Assembly (NCBI RefSeq): GCF_031460495.1
Contig: NZ_JAVKTS010000007.1
Coordinates: forward strand, 95,450 to 159,449
DNA from: Tissierella sp.
GTDB taxonomy: Bacteria > Bacillota > Clostridia > Tissierellales > Tissierellaceae
DNA length: 64,000 nt
Reading direction: 5' to 3'
Part shown: positions 56,980 through 64,000 of the stretch, in pieces
Position numbering within the stretch: the stretch's first letter is position 1
Layout of the letters: every line of letters begins with the position of its first letter
Notes under the pieces: generated by a model
Told to the model about the DNA's origin: nothing
The model's database searches: none
What the model saw: the letters and a program-made list of their open reading frames with translations, nothing else
Position numbers and translations under genes: made by a program

Positions 56980-57549
56980 TTGCATCAATATAAAGGAAAA
57001 TTAATCATACATACAGGATCTATGTTTTCTGGAAAAACTTCTAGTTTAGAAAAGGATGTTAAAAGGTTTAATATAGCAGGCTATAAAACTATTGCTTTCA
57101 AGCCATCTGTTGACACTAGATATACTAATTCAGAGATTAGAACCCATGACAATACTTGTTTAAATGCTGTATTGGTTAGTGATATAAGAGAGATTAATGA
57201 ATATTGCAAAGAGTATAAGCCAAATGTAATAGCTATAGATGAAGTTCAATTCTTAGGGGGGAAAATAGAAGATATTGTAGAAGCAATCAATGGATTTTTA
57301 GAGAAAGATGTAACTGTTATATTAGCAGGTTTAGATATTGACTTTTCAGGGCAAGCCTTTGAAATAGTAAAGGAGTTAATGCCTATTGCAGATTACCTGT
57401 ATAAGCATCATGCAGTATGTGTAAAATGTGGGACAGATGGATGGGTTAGCCATAGAAAAACTCTGGACCAAGAAAGAATAGTAATTGGTGCTTTAAAAGA
57501 ATATGAGCCTCTGTGTAGAAAATGTTTCTTAGAAGAGAAAAACAGTTAG
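56980..57549 (+). CDS. tdk: Thymidine kinase
   Basis: 189 residues from a TTG at 56980, 7 nt after GGGAGG; the open frame upstream contains the promoter and so cannot be coding. P-loop GSMFSGKTSSL, Walker B IDEVQFLG with the catalytic Glu, LDIDFSGQAFE lasso region and zinc Cys in CVKCGTDGW and LCRKC. It phosphorylates thymidine with ATP in the salvage pathway. nudC follows after 13 bp. Confidence 0.95.
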   Translation: MHQYKGKLIIHTGSMFSGKTSSLEKDVKRFNIAGYKTIAFKPSVDTRYTNSEIRTHDNTCLNAVLVSDIREINEYCKEYKPNVIAIDEVQFLGGKIEDIVEAINGFLEKDVTVILAGLDIDFSGQAFEIVKELMPIADYLYKHHAVCVKCGTDGWVSHRKTLDQERIVIGALKEYEPLCRKCFLEEKNS

Positions 57550-57562
57550 AAAGGACATGAAA

Positions 57563-58387
57563 ATGGAAAGATACATAAGATTCGAGCCTTCAAAGGAGCC
57601 ATTGAATGAAGGATATATCAAGGATAATTTTTACTTATTCAATAAAGATAAACTATTAGTAGAAGTAAAAAATGAGAAATATATTGTTCCTAATAGAAAA
57701 GGGATAGAATCTTTAAATATACAGATAGCACATATCCAATGCTTAGGTTCTTATGATGGAGTAAATTGCTATTGTGGGCAAATTGAAGAGCTTACGGATG
57801 ATAATTATGTATTTATTGATTTAAGGACTTATTCTAGACAAATAGACCATAGTGATTTTTTAGTAGCAGCTAAGGCCATATTATTACTAAATCATGTAAG
57901 AGAAAACCAAAGATGTGGCGTATGTGGATCCCAGATGATTATGAAATCTAGTGGCAATGATAGGGCAATGATCTGTGCAAATTGCGATAATATGGTTTGG
58001 CCAAAGACAGCACCTGCAATCATTGTAGCAGTAACAAAAGGAGATAAACTACTACTAGCCCATAATAAAATGTTTCCTGAAGGAATGTATTCTGTAGTAG
58101 CAGGATTTGTAGAGATGGGAGAAACCTTTGAACAGTGTGTTAAGAGGGAAGTTTACGAAGAAATAGGTATAAAGATACAAAATATAAAGTATTTTGGTTC
58201 ACAACCTTGGCCCTTCCCAAATTCTATGATGATAGGCTTTACTGCAGAACATTTAGATGGTGAAATTCAAGTAGATAATGATGAAATAGTAGACGCCAAG
58301 TGGTTCACAAAAGAAGAAATTCCAAGTTTATATAGAAAATCAATTAGTATAAGCTCAGAGTTAATAGAATGGTTTTTGAATAGGTAA
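57563..58387 (+). CDS. nudC: NAD+ diphosphatase (NADH pyrophosphatase/decapping) NudC
   Basis: 274 residues from the ATG at 57563, 7 nt after AAAGGA; an ATG at 57557 is too close to the site. A zinc ribbon (CGVCGSQM and CANCDNM) precedes the Nudix box GFVEMGETFEQCVKREVYEEIG, of which the Glu residues bind Mg2+. The diagnostic SQPWPFPNSMM motif follows. It splits NAD(H) to NMN(H) and AMP and removes NAD caps from RNA. Confidence 0.95.
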   Translation: MERYIRFEPSKEPLNEGYIKDNFYLFNKDKLLVEVKNEKYIVPNRKGIESLNIQIAHIQCLGSYDGVNCYCGQIEELTDDNYVFIDLRTYSRQIDHSDFLVAAKAILLLNHVRENQRCGVCGSQMIMKSSGNDRAMICANCDNMVWPKTAPAIIVAVTKGDKLLLAHNKMFPEGMYSVVAGFVEMGETFEQCVKREVYEEIGIKIQNIKYFGSQPWPFPNSMMIGFTAEHLDGEIQVDNDEIVDAKWFTKEEIPSLYRKSISISSELIEWFLNR

Positions 58388-58408
58388 AGCTAGGAGATGT
58401 AATAAAAT

Positions 58409-59110
58409 ATGAAATATGTAACTAGTGATATTCATGGAAGATTAGATAGATTAAAGAAACTTATAGATGAAATAGGGCTTAATGAAAATGATACCCTTTA
58501 TATTATTGGGGATTTAGTTGATAGGGGGAGTGAGCCTATTGAAACTATAGAGTTCGTCATGGATCATCCGCAAATAGAAGTTATTATGGGGAATCATGAT
58601 GAAATGTTTCTTCAATCTTTGAAATATGAGGATGAAGTTCAAATTGAAAGATGGGGCAGAAATGGATGTTCACCAACAATAGATGGGTTTTTTAATAGGA
58701 CAGTAGAAGAGCAGGATAAAATTTTAGATTATATAAGTGAATTACCATATTTTAAAATAATAGATGGTAAGTACTTATTAGTGCATGCAGGATTTGAACC
58801 CCTTAGATTATTTGCTGATATGGAAAATATGTCTCTAGAAGAAGCTTTGATGGAGCAAAAGCATAGATTAGTCTGGGTAAGAGATGATTTTATTAAAAAT
58901 AAGGCCTTGGATAATCTGATAACTATATTTGGTCATTCCCCTAGGAAATATATAGATAAATGTTTTGATAGGGGATCATTATTACCATATGAAATTTGGT
59001 TTGATGATATTTACAATGATAAGATAGGCGTTGATACAGGAAACTGCTATGAAAATGGCAGAATGGCTTGTTTGAGACTTGATGATTATAAGGTATTTTA
59101 TATTGAATAA
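58409..59110 (+). CDS. PPP-type metallophosphatase
   Basis: 233 residues. The motifs SDIHGRLDRL, GDLVDRGSEP, GNHDEMFL, HAGFEP and FGHSPR are those of the PPP family of two-metal phosphatases, in the small lambda-phosphatase/PrpA-like form that acts on phospho-proteins or Ap4A. GGAGATG lies upstream; it follows nudC after 21 bp, so both may be in one transcript. Confidence 0.92.
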   Translation: MKYVTSDIHGRLDRLKKLIDEIGLNENDTLYIIGDLVDRGSEPIETIEFVMDHPQIEVIMGNHDEMFLQSLKYEDEVQIERWGRNGCSPTIDGFFNRTVEEQDKILDYISELPYFKIIDGKYLLVHAGFEPLRLFADMENMSLEEALMEQKHRLVWVRDDFIKNKALDNLITIFGHSPRKYIDKCFDRGSLLPYEIWFDDIYNDKIGVDTGNCYENGRMACLRLDDYKVFYIE

Positions 59111-59138
59111 AAATAGGTGGGATTTTATTTATCATTAA

Positions 59139-59175
59139 AAAGACATGGAGCTCAGTCTTTCAGCTCCATGTCTTT
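59139..59175. terminator. Bidirectional terminator
   Basis: A 14-bp perfect stem AAAGACATGGAGCT / AGCTCCATGTCTTT with a 9-nt loop separates the convergent phosphatase and DUF4097 genes. Confidence 0.9.
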
Positions 59176-59184
59176 AAATTTCAT

Positions 59185-60372
59185 CTAATAAAACTCAACA
59201 TCCCCTGATGAAGTACTGATGTCGATGGACTTTTCTCCACTACCTATTGTGGCTCTAAATCTACCTTTTTCATTTTCTTCTATTTTCATGTCTATATTTG
59301 ATTTATATCTGCCAGAGGAGCTAGAACCTTTTATACTATAGTTGGCTTCACCTTTAAACTTGAAAGAAACATCACCTGAAGTAGTAGATACTACAATATC
59401 TCCGCTGGTTCTTTTATTATTAAAAGAAACTCTTCCAGAACTAGTATTAATACGAAGTTCTCCTATACAATCTTCCAAGGATACATTTCCAGAGGATGCA
59501 GTGATAACCATTTGGTTAGCTTCCACATTTTCTAACTCTTGATTACCGGAGCTAGATTTAGCTTTAATTTCACCAATTGAATCACTTAATTGAATATCTC
59601 CTGAAGAAGTATCTATATCTAGTTTTTTACCATCTAGATTTTCTAAATTTAAGCTACCAGAACTAGCCGAAATATTAAAATCTTTTCCGATTAAATCTTT
59701 CATATAAATATCTCCAGAAGAATTGGAGGCATTAAAATCACCATTGAATGATTTAGGTACAAATATTTCTAGGACTACATCTGATTCTTCAATTGAATAG
59801 CTGTTAGAATTTGATTCCAGCTTGATATTTAGAGTATTAGATCTTTTATCAACTTCTAAGCTAGGCACTACATTAGTCTTCATCTTACCATAATAATGAA
59901 TACGAACATTATCTCTATCCGCAGAAGTAACCTTAACATCTATGAAAGAAGATGATATAGTTATATTGCTTATTCCAGCTACTTCAGCAAATTTTTCTTC
60001 ATCAATTGTTTCCCACTTTAAGTCCTTAGAATTTATGCCAAACCAACCCCAATTCCAACCTTTACTAATATTAACTCTAGATTTTCCACTTTCATTTACT
60101 TTTATTCCGTTCCAACCAATATCAACTTCATCGTCACCATCAGTTACCTTGATGCCATCCCATCCAATAGATACATTGTCATCTCCGTCTTTAACCTCTA
60201 TACCATCTGAACCTATTTTTACGATTCCATTTCTAGATTTAACATTTAAGAAATTTCCAGATTTCAAGCTTGTAAAGCTATAATTATCATTATATAACAA
60301 TGAGAATATACCTAATGCAAAAGAAATTAAAACAACACCTATTAAAACTGGTACTAATCGTCTAAAATTCAT
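59185..60372 (-). CDS. DUF4097-type beta-repeat surface protein
   Basis: 395 residues. One N-terminal membrane helix (about 6-28) is followed by three 16-residue repeats (about 50-97, pattern IGWDGIKVTDGDD) and then a long beta-solenoid-like DUF4097 region (about 120-395) with repeated SSSGD/SSGN turns (for example DIDTSSGDIQLSDS). The family includes LiaG-like and adhesin-like envelope proteins. It is the last gene of a PadR-HAAS-DUF4097 operon, 12 bp after the HAAS gene, and probably acts in the envelope stress response (inference). Confidence 0.88.
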   Translation of the reverse strand: MNFRRLVPVLIGVVLISFALGIFSLLYNDNYSFTSLKSGNFLNVKSRNGIVKIGSDGIEVKDGDDNVSIGWDGIKVTDGDDEVDIGWNGIKVNESGKSRVNISKGWNWGWFGINSKDLKWETIDEEKFAEVAGISNITISSSFIDVKVTSADRDNVRIHYYGKMKTNVVPSLEVDKRSNTLNIKLESNSNSYSIEESDVVLEIFVPKSFNGDFNASNSSGDIYMKDLIGKDFNISASSGSLNLENLDGKKLDIDTSSGDIQLSDSIGEIKAKSSSGNQELENVEANQMVITASSGNVSLEDCIGELRINTSSGRVSFNNKRTSGDIVVSTTSGDVSFKFKGEANYSIKGSSSSGRYKSNIDMKIEENEKGRFRATIGSGEKSIDISTSSGDVEFY

Positions 60373-60384
60373 CTTATATACCCC

Positions 60385-61002
60385 CTAATTATTAATTAAT
60401 TTTATATTCCATTGTACATATTTGACGGCAAGTTTATAGAAGCATTTTGTAAGATAAATAGCTAATATTATTCCCAATGTACCTAATGCTATTAAGCCAA
60501 CTCCAAAAGCTATGGAAGTAAGGACATGTGGTGATGGTATTGGAGTAAAAAGTACTAGAGGGGAGCCAAAGAAAGCTACAAATCCGCCAATAATTATTGA
60601 GATTGATCCTCCATACAATCCAATAAAAAGTCCAACTATTCCTAAAAAAGGACCCAATACTACTATTAAATTAAAGAATAATAAGAATAAAGAAATCAAC
60701 AATTTCCTAGTATTATCATTATGATTACTATTGCTATAACTATTACTATTACTATTATTATTACTACTACTACTATTACTATTATTACTATTTTCATTAT
60801 AGCTGGAATTATAATTAGCCTTATAACTATCAGCAACTTCTCTAGGATCTCCTAGCTCCTTAGATATTTCTTCTTCTGACTTACCTTTGGAAATACCTAT
60901 ATCAAAATGTTCTTCGTAATCTGATAAAATATCCATAATATCATATATAGGCAGACCCTGTAAAGATATCTTTAGCAGTTCTATATATTCGCTCCTATTC
61001 AT
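60385..61002 (-). CDS. HAAS-domain (DUF1700) membrane protein
   Basis: 205 residues. The N-terminal HAAS domain (about 1-64: [51 protein letters not shown]) is followed by an Asn/Ser-only linker (about 65-97) and four or so membrane helices. The HAAS domain is commonly paired with a PadR regulator, as here, where the genes overlap by 4 bp (ATGA). Confidence 0.9.
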   Translation of the reverse strand: MNRSEYIELLKISLQGLPIYDIMDILSDYEEHFDIGISKGKSEEEISKELGDPREVADSYKANYNSSYNENSNNSNSSSSNNNSNSNSYSNSNHNDNTRKLLISLFLLFFNLIVVLGPFLGIVGLFIGLYGGSISIIIGGFVAFFGSPLVLFTPIPSPHVLTSIAFGVGLIALGTLGIILAIYLTKCFYKLAVKYVQWNIKLINN

Positions 61003-61316
61003 GACAATTCCCCCCTTAATATATTATTTACCCCATCAATAAAGCTCTCCCATTCCACTTCTAGCTCTTCATAAACTTCCTCACCACGAGAAGTCAATTT
61101 ATAGTATTTTCTTGGAGGACCTTCTTGAGATTCTTCCAAATAAGTAGTTACATATCCTTCAGTCCTAAATTTTCTAAGCAAGGGGTATATAGTTCCCTCA
61201 GAAATATTAATAAACTTAGAGATATGATCAACTAACTCATAACCATAAAAATCCTTTCTGTCCAGCAAGGAAAGAACGCATAACTCTAGGACACCTTTTT
61301 TAAACTGAATATTCAT
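60999..61316 (-). CDS. PadR-family transcriptional regulator
   Basis: 105 residues, the usual size for the small PadR group: winged helix with [40 protein letters not shown] and [15 protein letters not shown]. It is the first gene of the operon, with an inverted repeat over its own promoter, so autorepression is likely. AAGGAGAG lies before the ATG. Confidence 0.94.
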   Translation of the reverse strand: MNIQFKKGVLELCVLSLLDRKDFYGYELVDHISKFINISEGTIYPLLRKFRTEGYVTTYLEESQEGPPRKYYKLTSRGEEVYEELEVEWESFIDGVNNILRGELS

Positions 61317-61347
61317 AGCTTTCTCTCCTTATTATTTTATTAAGTAC

Positions 61348-61380
61348 ACTATATCATATGCTACCTTTCAATGCAAGGTA
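61348..61380 (-). promoter_or_regulatory. Promoter and operator of the PadR operon
   Basis: On the minus strand, -35 TTGCAT (61376-61371) and -10 TATAGT (61353-61348) are 17 bp apart. The inverted repeat TACCTT-7 bp-AAGGTA (61362-61380) covers the -35 box and is a fitting PadR operator. Confidence 0.6.
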
Positions 61381-61385
61381 CTAAA

Positions 61386-61430
61386 ATAAAAAAATAATAG
61401 AGAAGAATTAAAAACTTAATTCTTCTCTAT
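61386..61430 (-). terminator. Terminator of rodA
   Basis: A 15-bp perfect stem (ATAGAGAAGAATTAA and its complement at 61416-61430) with an AAAC loop; on the minus strand it is followed by a T-rich run. The rodA stop is inside the hairpin. Confidence 0.9.
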
Positions 61431-62514
61431 GAACTCCTACACTTAATATAATTCCTATACATATTAAATTTGATAACTGGAAGGTTCCACCATGGCTTAT
61501 AAATGGAAGTGGAATACCCGTTATAGGCATTAAACCTATTGTCATACCGATATTTTCCCATATATGGAATACAAACATGGCAGTGAAACCAACTACCATA
61601 AGAGAACCAAATAAATCAGTAGATTTTTTAGCAATATTAATAAATCTACTTAACAAAACTGAATATAGGAAGATAAGACCTGCTCCACCAATAAAACCTA
61701 ATTCTTCCCCTATTACAGCAAATATAAAATCTGTTTGTTTCTCGGGTATATAGTTAAATTGAGTTTGTACGCCATCAAATAAACCTCTACCAAAGACTTT
61801 TCCTGACCCAATTGCTATTTTACCTTGCATAGCTTGATATCCAGTATTGGATGTATCTCTTTCTGGCTCCAAGAAATTAAAGATACGATTTTTTTGATAA
61901 GGATCAAGTCGAAACCATAGAACAGGTAGGCTCAAAAGTCCAATCATAAATGCATATCCAATGTATCTCCATTTTATACCTGCAATAAAAAGCATTGCAG
62001 CTATAAAAAACGCAAATACCATAGCTGTTCCAGCATCAGGCTGCAGAAGGATTAGCACAACAGGTGCAAATGCAAAGGCTAATATCTTTAAAAGTGTAAA
62101 AGGCTCATTAATGTCTTCCTTATGATTATCTATAAATTTGGCTAGGGAAATAATTAATCCAATTTTCACAAATTCTGCTGGTTGGAATGTAACAGGCCCT
62201 ATAGTAAGCCAAGAATCAGCCCCCCAATCCGATGCACCTGTTCCATAAATAAGCACTGCAGCTAGTAAAACATTACACACAATATATATAGGTATATATA
62301 ATTTGCCTAGGAATTGGTAGTCTAATAAAACTAATATTATAATAGCAAATAATCCAAGTCCTGTTGCTATACCTTGAGATCTAACCTGACTCATGGTTCC
62401 ATAGCTTAAAGTAGCACTCATAATCATTACTAGACCAAATGCACATAGGAGCAAAGTGGTAAAAAATAATATATAATCGAATTTTTTATAAGCTTTCTTT
62501 TTTAGATTAAACAT
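61408..62514 (-). CDS. rodA: Rod-shape SEDS glycosyltransferase RodA
   Basis: 368 residues with about ten membrane helices. The SEDS motifs are FQPAEFVKIGLI, LLQPDAGTAMVF, GSGKVFGRGLFDGVQTQFNYIPEKQTDFIFAVIGEELG and TGIPLPFISHGGTFQLSN. RodA polymerises peptidoglycan strands for side-wall growth with a class B PBP. It is shorter than SpoVE/FtsW-like relatives and the Gln-X-Pro-Glu type loop favours RodA. It stands alone here. Confidence 0.92.
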   Translation of the reverse strand: MFNLKKKAYKKFDYILFFTTLLLCAFGLVMIMSATLSYGTMSQVRSQGIATGLGLFAIIILVLLDYQFLGKLYIPIYIVCNVLLAAVLIYGTGASDWGADSWLTIGPVTFQPAEFVKIGLIISLAKFIDNHKEDINEPFTLLKILAFAFAPVVLILLQPDAGTAMVFAFFIAAMLFIAGIKWRYIGYAFMIGLLSLPVLWFRLDPYQKNRIFNFLEPERDTSNTGYQAMQGKIAIGSGKVFGRGLFDGVQTQFNYIPEKQTDFIFAVIGEELGFIGGAGLIFLYSVLLSRFINIAKKSTDLFGSLMVVGFTAMFVFHIWENIGMTIGLMPITGIPLPFISHGGTFQLSNLICIGIILSVGVHREELSF

Positions 62515-62673
62515 ATATTACTTCCTTTCATGAGATAATTTATCTTTTATTATCTTAAATTTAATTATAACACAATTAATTGCTTTGAAATAGTTAAAAA
62601 AATATGACATTATGCTATACTATAAAATGAAGATATCACATAGAGATAATCATAAATTTAGAAGGGGATAAAG

Positions 62674-63741
62674 ATGAATCAACTAAATAAGTTTATCGCT
62701 GAAAAAGCAAAAGAATTAAATATAGATATCTGTGGTTTTACGGATGCATTAGCTTTGATTAATATCAGGGACTATTTAATACTTCGTAAGGATAATAATA
62801 TTCAAACAGAGTTTGAAGAAAAGGATATAGACAAAAGAATAGATCCTAAGCTGACTATGCCAAATTGCAAATCAATCATAGTTATAGGAATTTCTTATAA
62901 TATTGAAGCTAAGAGGACAGTCCCCCTTGCTTCATGTGAGCAAACAAAAAGAACTGTCCCCACTGTTTGTGGTAGGCTTTCTAAATCTACTTGGGGCATA
63001 GATTACCATATGGTTCTAAAAAATAAGATGAATTTATTAATTGAAGAATTAAAGAAAGTTACAGATTTCGAATATAAATGTTTTGTAGATACTGGACCTT
63101 TAATAGATAGGGAGCTAGCTAAGAAAGCAGGTATCGGATATTATGGGAAAAACTGCTCTATTATAAATGATGACTATGGATCATTTATATTTCTAGGATA
63201 TATAATGACTAATTTGGATTTGGATCCAAGTGAAAAGCTTGAAGAAGATTGTGGAGATTGTAATCTTTGCATTAAAGCTTGCCCCACAGGAGCCTTGGAA
63301 GAACCATATAAATTAAATCCAAAAAAATGTATATCCTATTTAACTCAAACTAAAGATAATATACCTACGGAACTAAGAGAAAAAATGGGAGTAAAGATTT
63401 ACGGTTGTGATACTTGTCAATTGGTGTGTCCCAAAAATAAAGATATAAAGAGATCCAGCCACATGGAATTTTTACCAAAGATAAGCAATGGATATGTAAA
63501 TATTGAGGAATTATTAGGCATGTCCAATAGAGAATTCAAGAAAAAATACGGAGAAATGGCAGGTAGTTGGAGGGGTAAGACCATATTAAAAAGAAATACG
63601 ATTATTGCTTTAGCTAATATGAAGAAAGAAGAAAACTTAAACTTACTCATATCACAGCTTGATGACTCAAACCCAATGATAAAAGAATATACAGAGTGGG
63701 CAATAGTAAATATTTTTTTAACAAGGCTATCCACTAAGTAA
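62674..63741 (+). CDS. queG: Epoxyqueuosine reductase QueG, with in-frame insertion
   Basis: 355 residues. The N-terminal cobalamin-binding part (FTDALALINIRDYL, NCKSIIVIGISYN) is followed by RLSKSTWGIDYHMVLKNK, FVDTGPLIDRELAKKAGIGYYGKN, two [4Fe-4S] motifs (CGDCNLCIKACPTGAL and GCDTCQLVCPKNKD) and a C-terminal HEAT-like end. It does the last step of queuosine synthesis on tRNA. Between the SYN and GRLSKSTWG motifs lies an extra RTVPLASCEQTKRTVPT stretch encoded by a hairpin-forming repeat (62915-62959). AGAAGGGG precedes the ATG. Confidence 0.93.
   Translation: MNQLNKFIAEKAKELNIDICGFTDALALINIRDYLILRKDNNIQTEFEEKDIDKRIDPKLTMPNCKSIIVIGISYNIEAKRTVPLASCEQTKRTVPTVCGRLSKSTWGIDYHMVLKNKMNLLIEELKKVTDFEYKCFVDTGPLIDRELAKKAGIGYYGKNCSIINDDYGSFIFLGYIMTNLDLDPSEKLEEDCGDCNLCIKACPTGALEEPYKLNPKKCISYLTQTKDNIPTELREKMGVKIYGCDTCQLVCPKNKDIKRSSHMEFLPKISNGYVNIEELLGMSNREFKKKYGEMAGSWRGKTILKRNTIIALANMKKEENLNLLISQLDDSNPMIKEYTEWAIVNIFLTRLSTK
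62915..62959. repeat. Hairpin-forming repeat inserted in frame in queG
   Basis: GGACAGT (62915-62921) and ACTGTCC (62953-62959) are inverted, with an inner TTGCT/AGCAA stem (62927-62931 with 62939-62943). On the minus strand it begins GGGGACAGTTCTTTTTGT, a motif I know from small dispersed palindromic repeats in Bacillota genomes (memory, unchecked). Its length keeps the queG frame open. Confidence 0.6.
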
Positions 63742-63801
63742 TAAATGTATGTTATAATATCTTTGAGTTACATATTAGAAAAAATTAGGGAGGTTTTAAT
63801 G

Positions 63802-64000
63802 TGTCTAATGTTCATGAATTAAATTTCTTAAAAGAAAAAATTGAAGAGCTTAAAAAAGATGGTGTTTACAGAAAATTACCTGTATTAGAAACACCAAGCC
63901 AAGCTGAAGTAATATTAAATGGCAAGAAGGTAATTAACTTATCATCAAACAATTACTTAGGATTTGCTAACCACCCAAGACTTAAAAAAGCTGCTATTGA
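63802..64000 (+). CDS. kbl: Glycine C-acetyltransferase / AONS-type enzyme, 5' part
   Basis: The GTG at 63802 lies 7 nt after AGGGAGG and opens a frame that runs past the window edge: [20 protein letters not shown], then [22 protein letters not shown], the N-terminal signature of the alpha-oxoamine synthases. KBL joins acetyl-CoA and glycine in threonine breakdown; 8-amino-7-oxononanoate synthase (BioF) is the alternative, but the start region fits KBL better. An ATG two bases upstream is out of frame and stops after 7 codons. Confidence 0.85.

Noticed and set aside
63800..63823. ATG at 63800 as start of the last gene
   Set aside because: It is out of frame with the conserved protein and stops after seven codons. 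The GTG at 63802 has the right frame and spacing.
1..64000. CRISPR arrays, insertion sequences or prophage genes
   Set aside because: No regularly spaced direct repeats, transposase, integrase or phage structural genes were seen on either strand. The only dispersed repeats are the short palindromes and the permease duplications.

Overview
This is an AT-rich, mostly co-directional bacterial chromosome segment that fits an endospore-forming anaerobe of the Bacillota (class Clostridia, perhaps close to Tissierellales; the exact lineage is inference). The signs are strong Shine-Dalgarno sites, TTG/GTG starts, many lipoproteins with Gram-positive style signal peptides, an SLH-domain surface protein, a Spo0E-type phosphatase and a GerMN-domain protein. 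No prophage, CRISPR array or insertion sequence was recognised. About 55 genes and one tRNA-Lys are described.

Layout. 1-673: end of an SLH surface protein. 874-18410: an envelope-signalling and transport island made of a lipoprotein, an OmpR-type two-component system, one MacB/LolD-like ATPase, three very large paralogous FtsX-type permeases and two S41-protease-like lipoproteins. The island grew by tandem duplication: a fragment of the ATPase gene end lies before permease 2, a 71-bp scar of a fourth permease lies at the end, and one S41 copy has lost its presumed catalytic His and Ser. 18579-29733: housekeeping genes (typA, cardiolipin synthase, class IV aminotransferase, pepT, a short Spo0E-family gene, ZIP transporter, DegV, tRNA-Lys, rsmH, PrsA-like foldase).

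30087-37977: an oligopeptide-type ABC importer operon (oppABCDF plus a small membrane protein) with two unusual architectures. The OppC-type permease carries a seven-repeat RCC1-like beta-propeller in its first extracytoplasmic loop, and the OppF-type ATPase carries a helical insert of about 185 residues between Walker A and the Q-loop. A perfect 26-bp palindrome sits in the promoter region and a 13-bp hairpin separates oppA from oppB. This is the best candidate in the window for an undescribed system.

38090-51615: HAD phosphatase, GerMN lipoprotein, a small Asn/Lys-rich protein, UvrD-like helicase, nitroreductase, TPR protein, map, TrhA/HlyIII protein, a NarL-type regulator with an MFS transporter and histidine kinase, and an ABC-2 exporter. 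51614-55261 holds three 45-bp perfect palindromes around a GGTGCC-A-GGCACC core, next to MATE, DUF1667, MgtC and cyclophilin genes; one differs from the other two by paired changes in both arms. 55264-64000: an ABC importer pair without a binding protein, tdk, nudC, a PPP-type phosphatase, a PadR/HAAS/DUF4097 operon with a likely self-operator, rodA, queG carrying an in-frame insertion of a repeat-like hairpin, and the start of a kbl-like gene.
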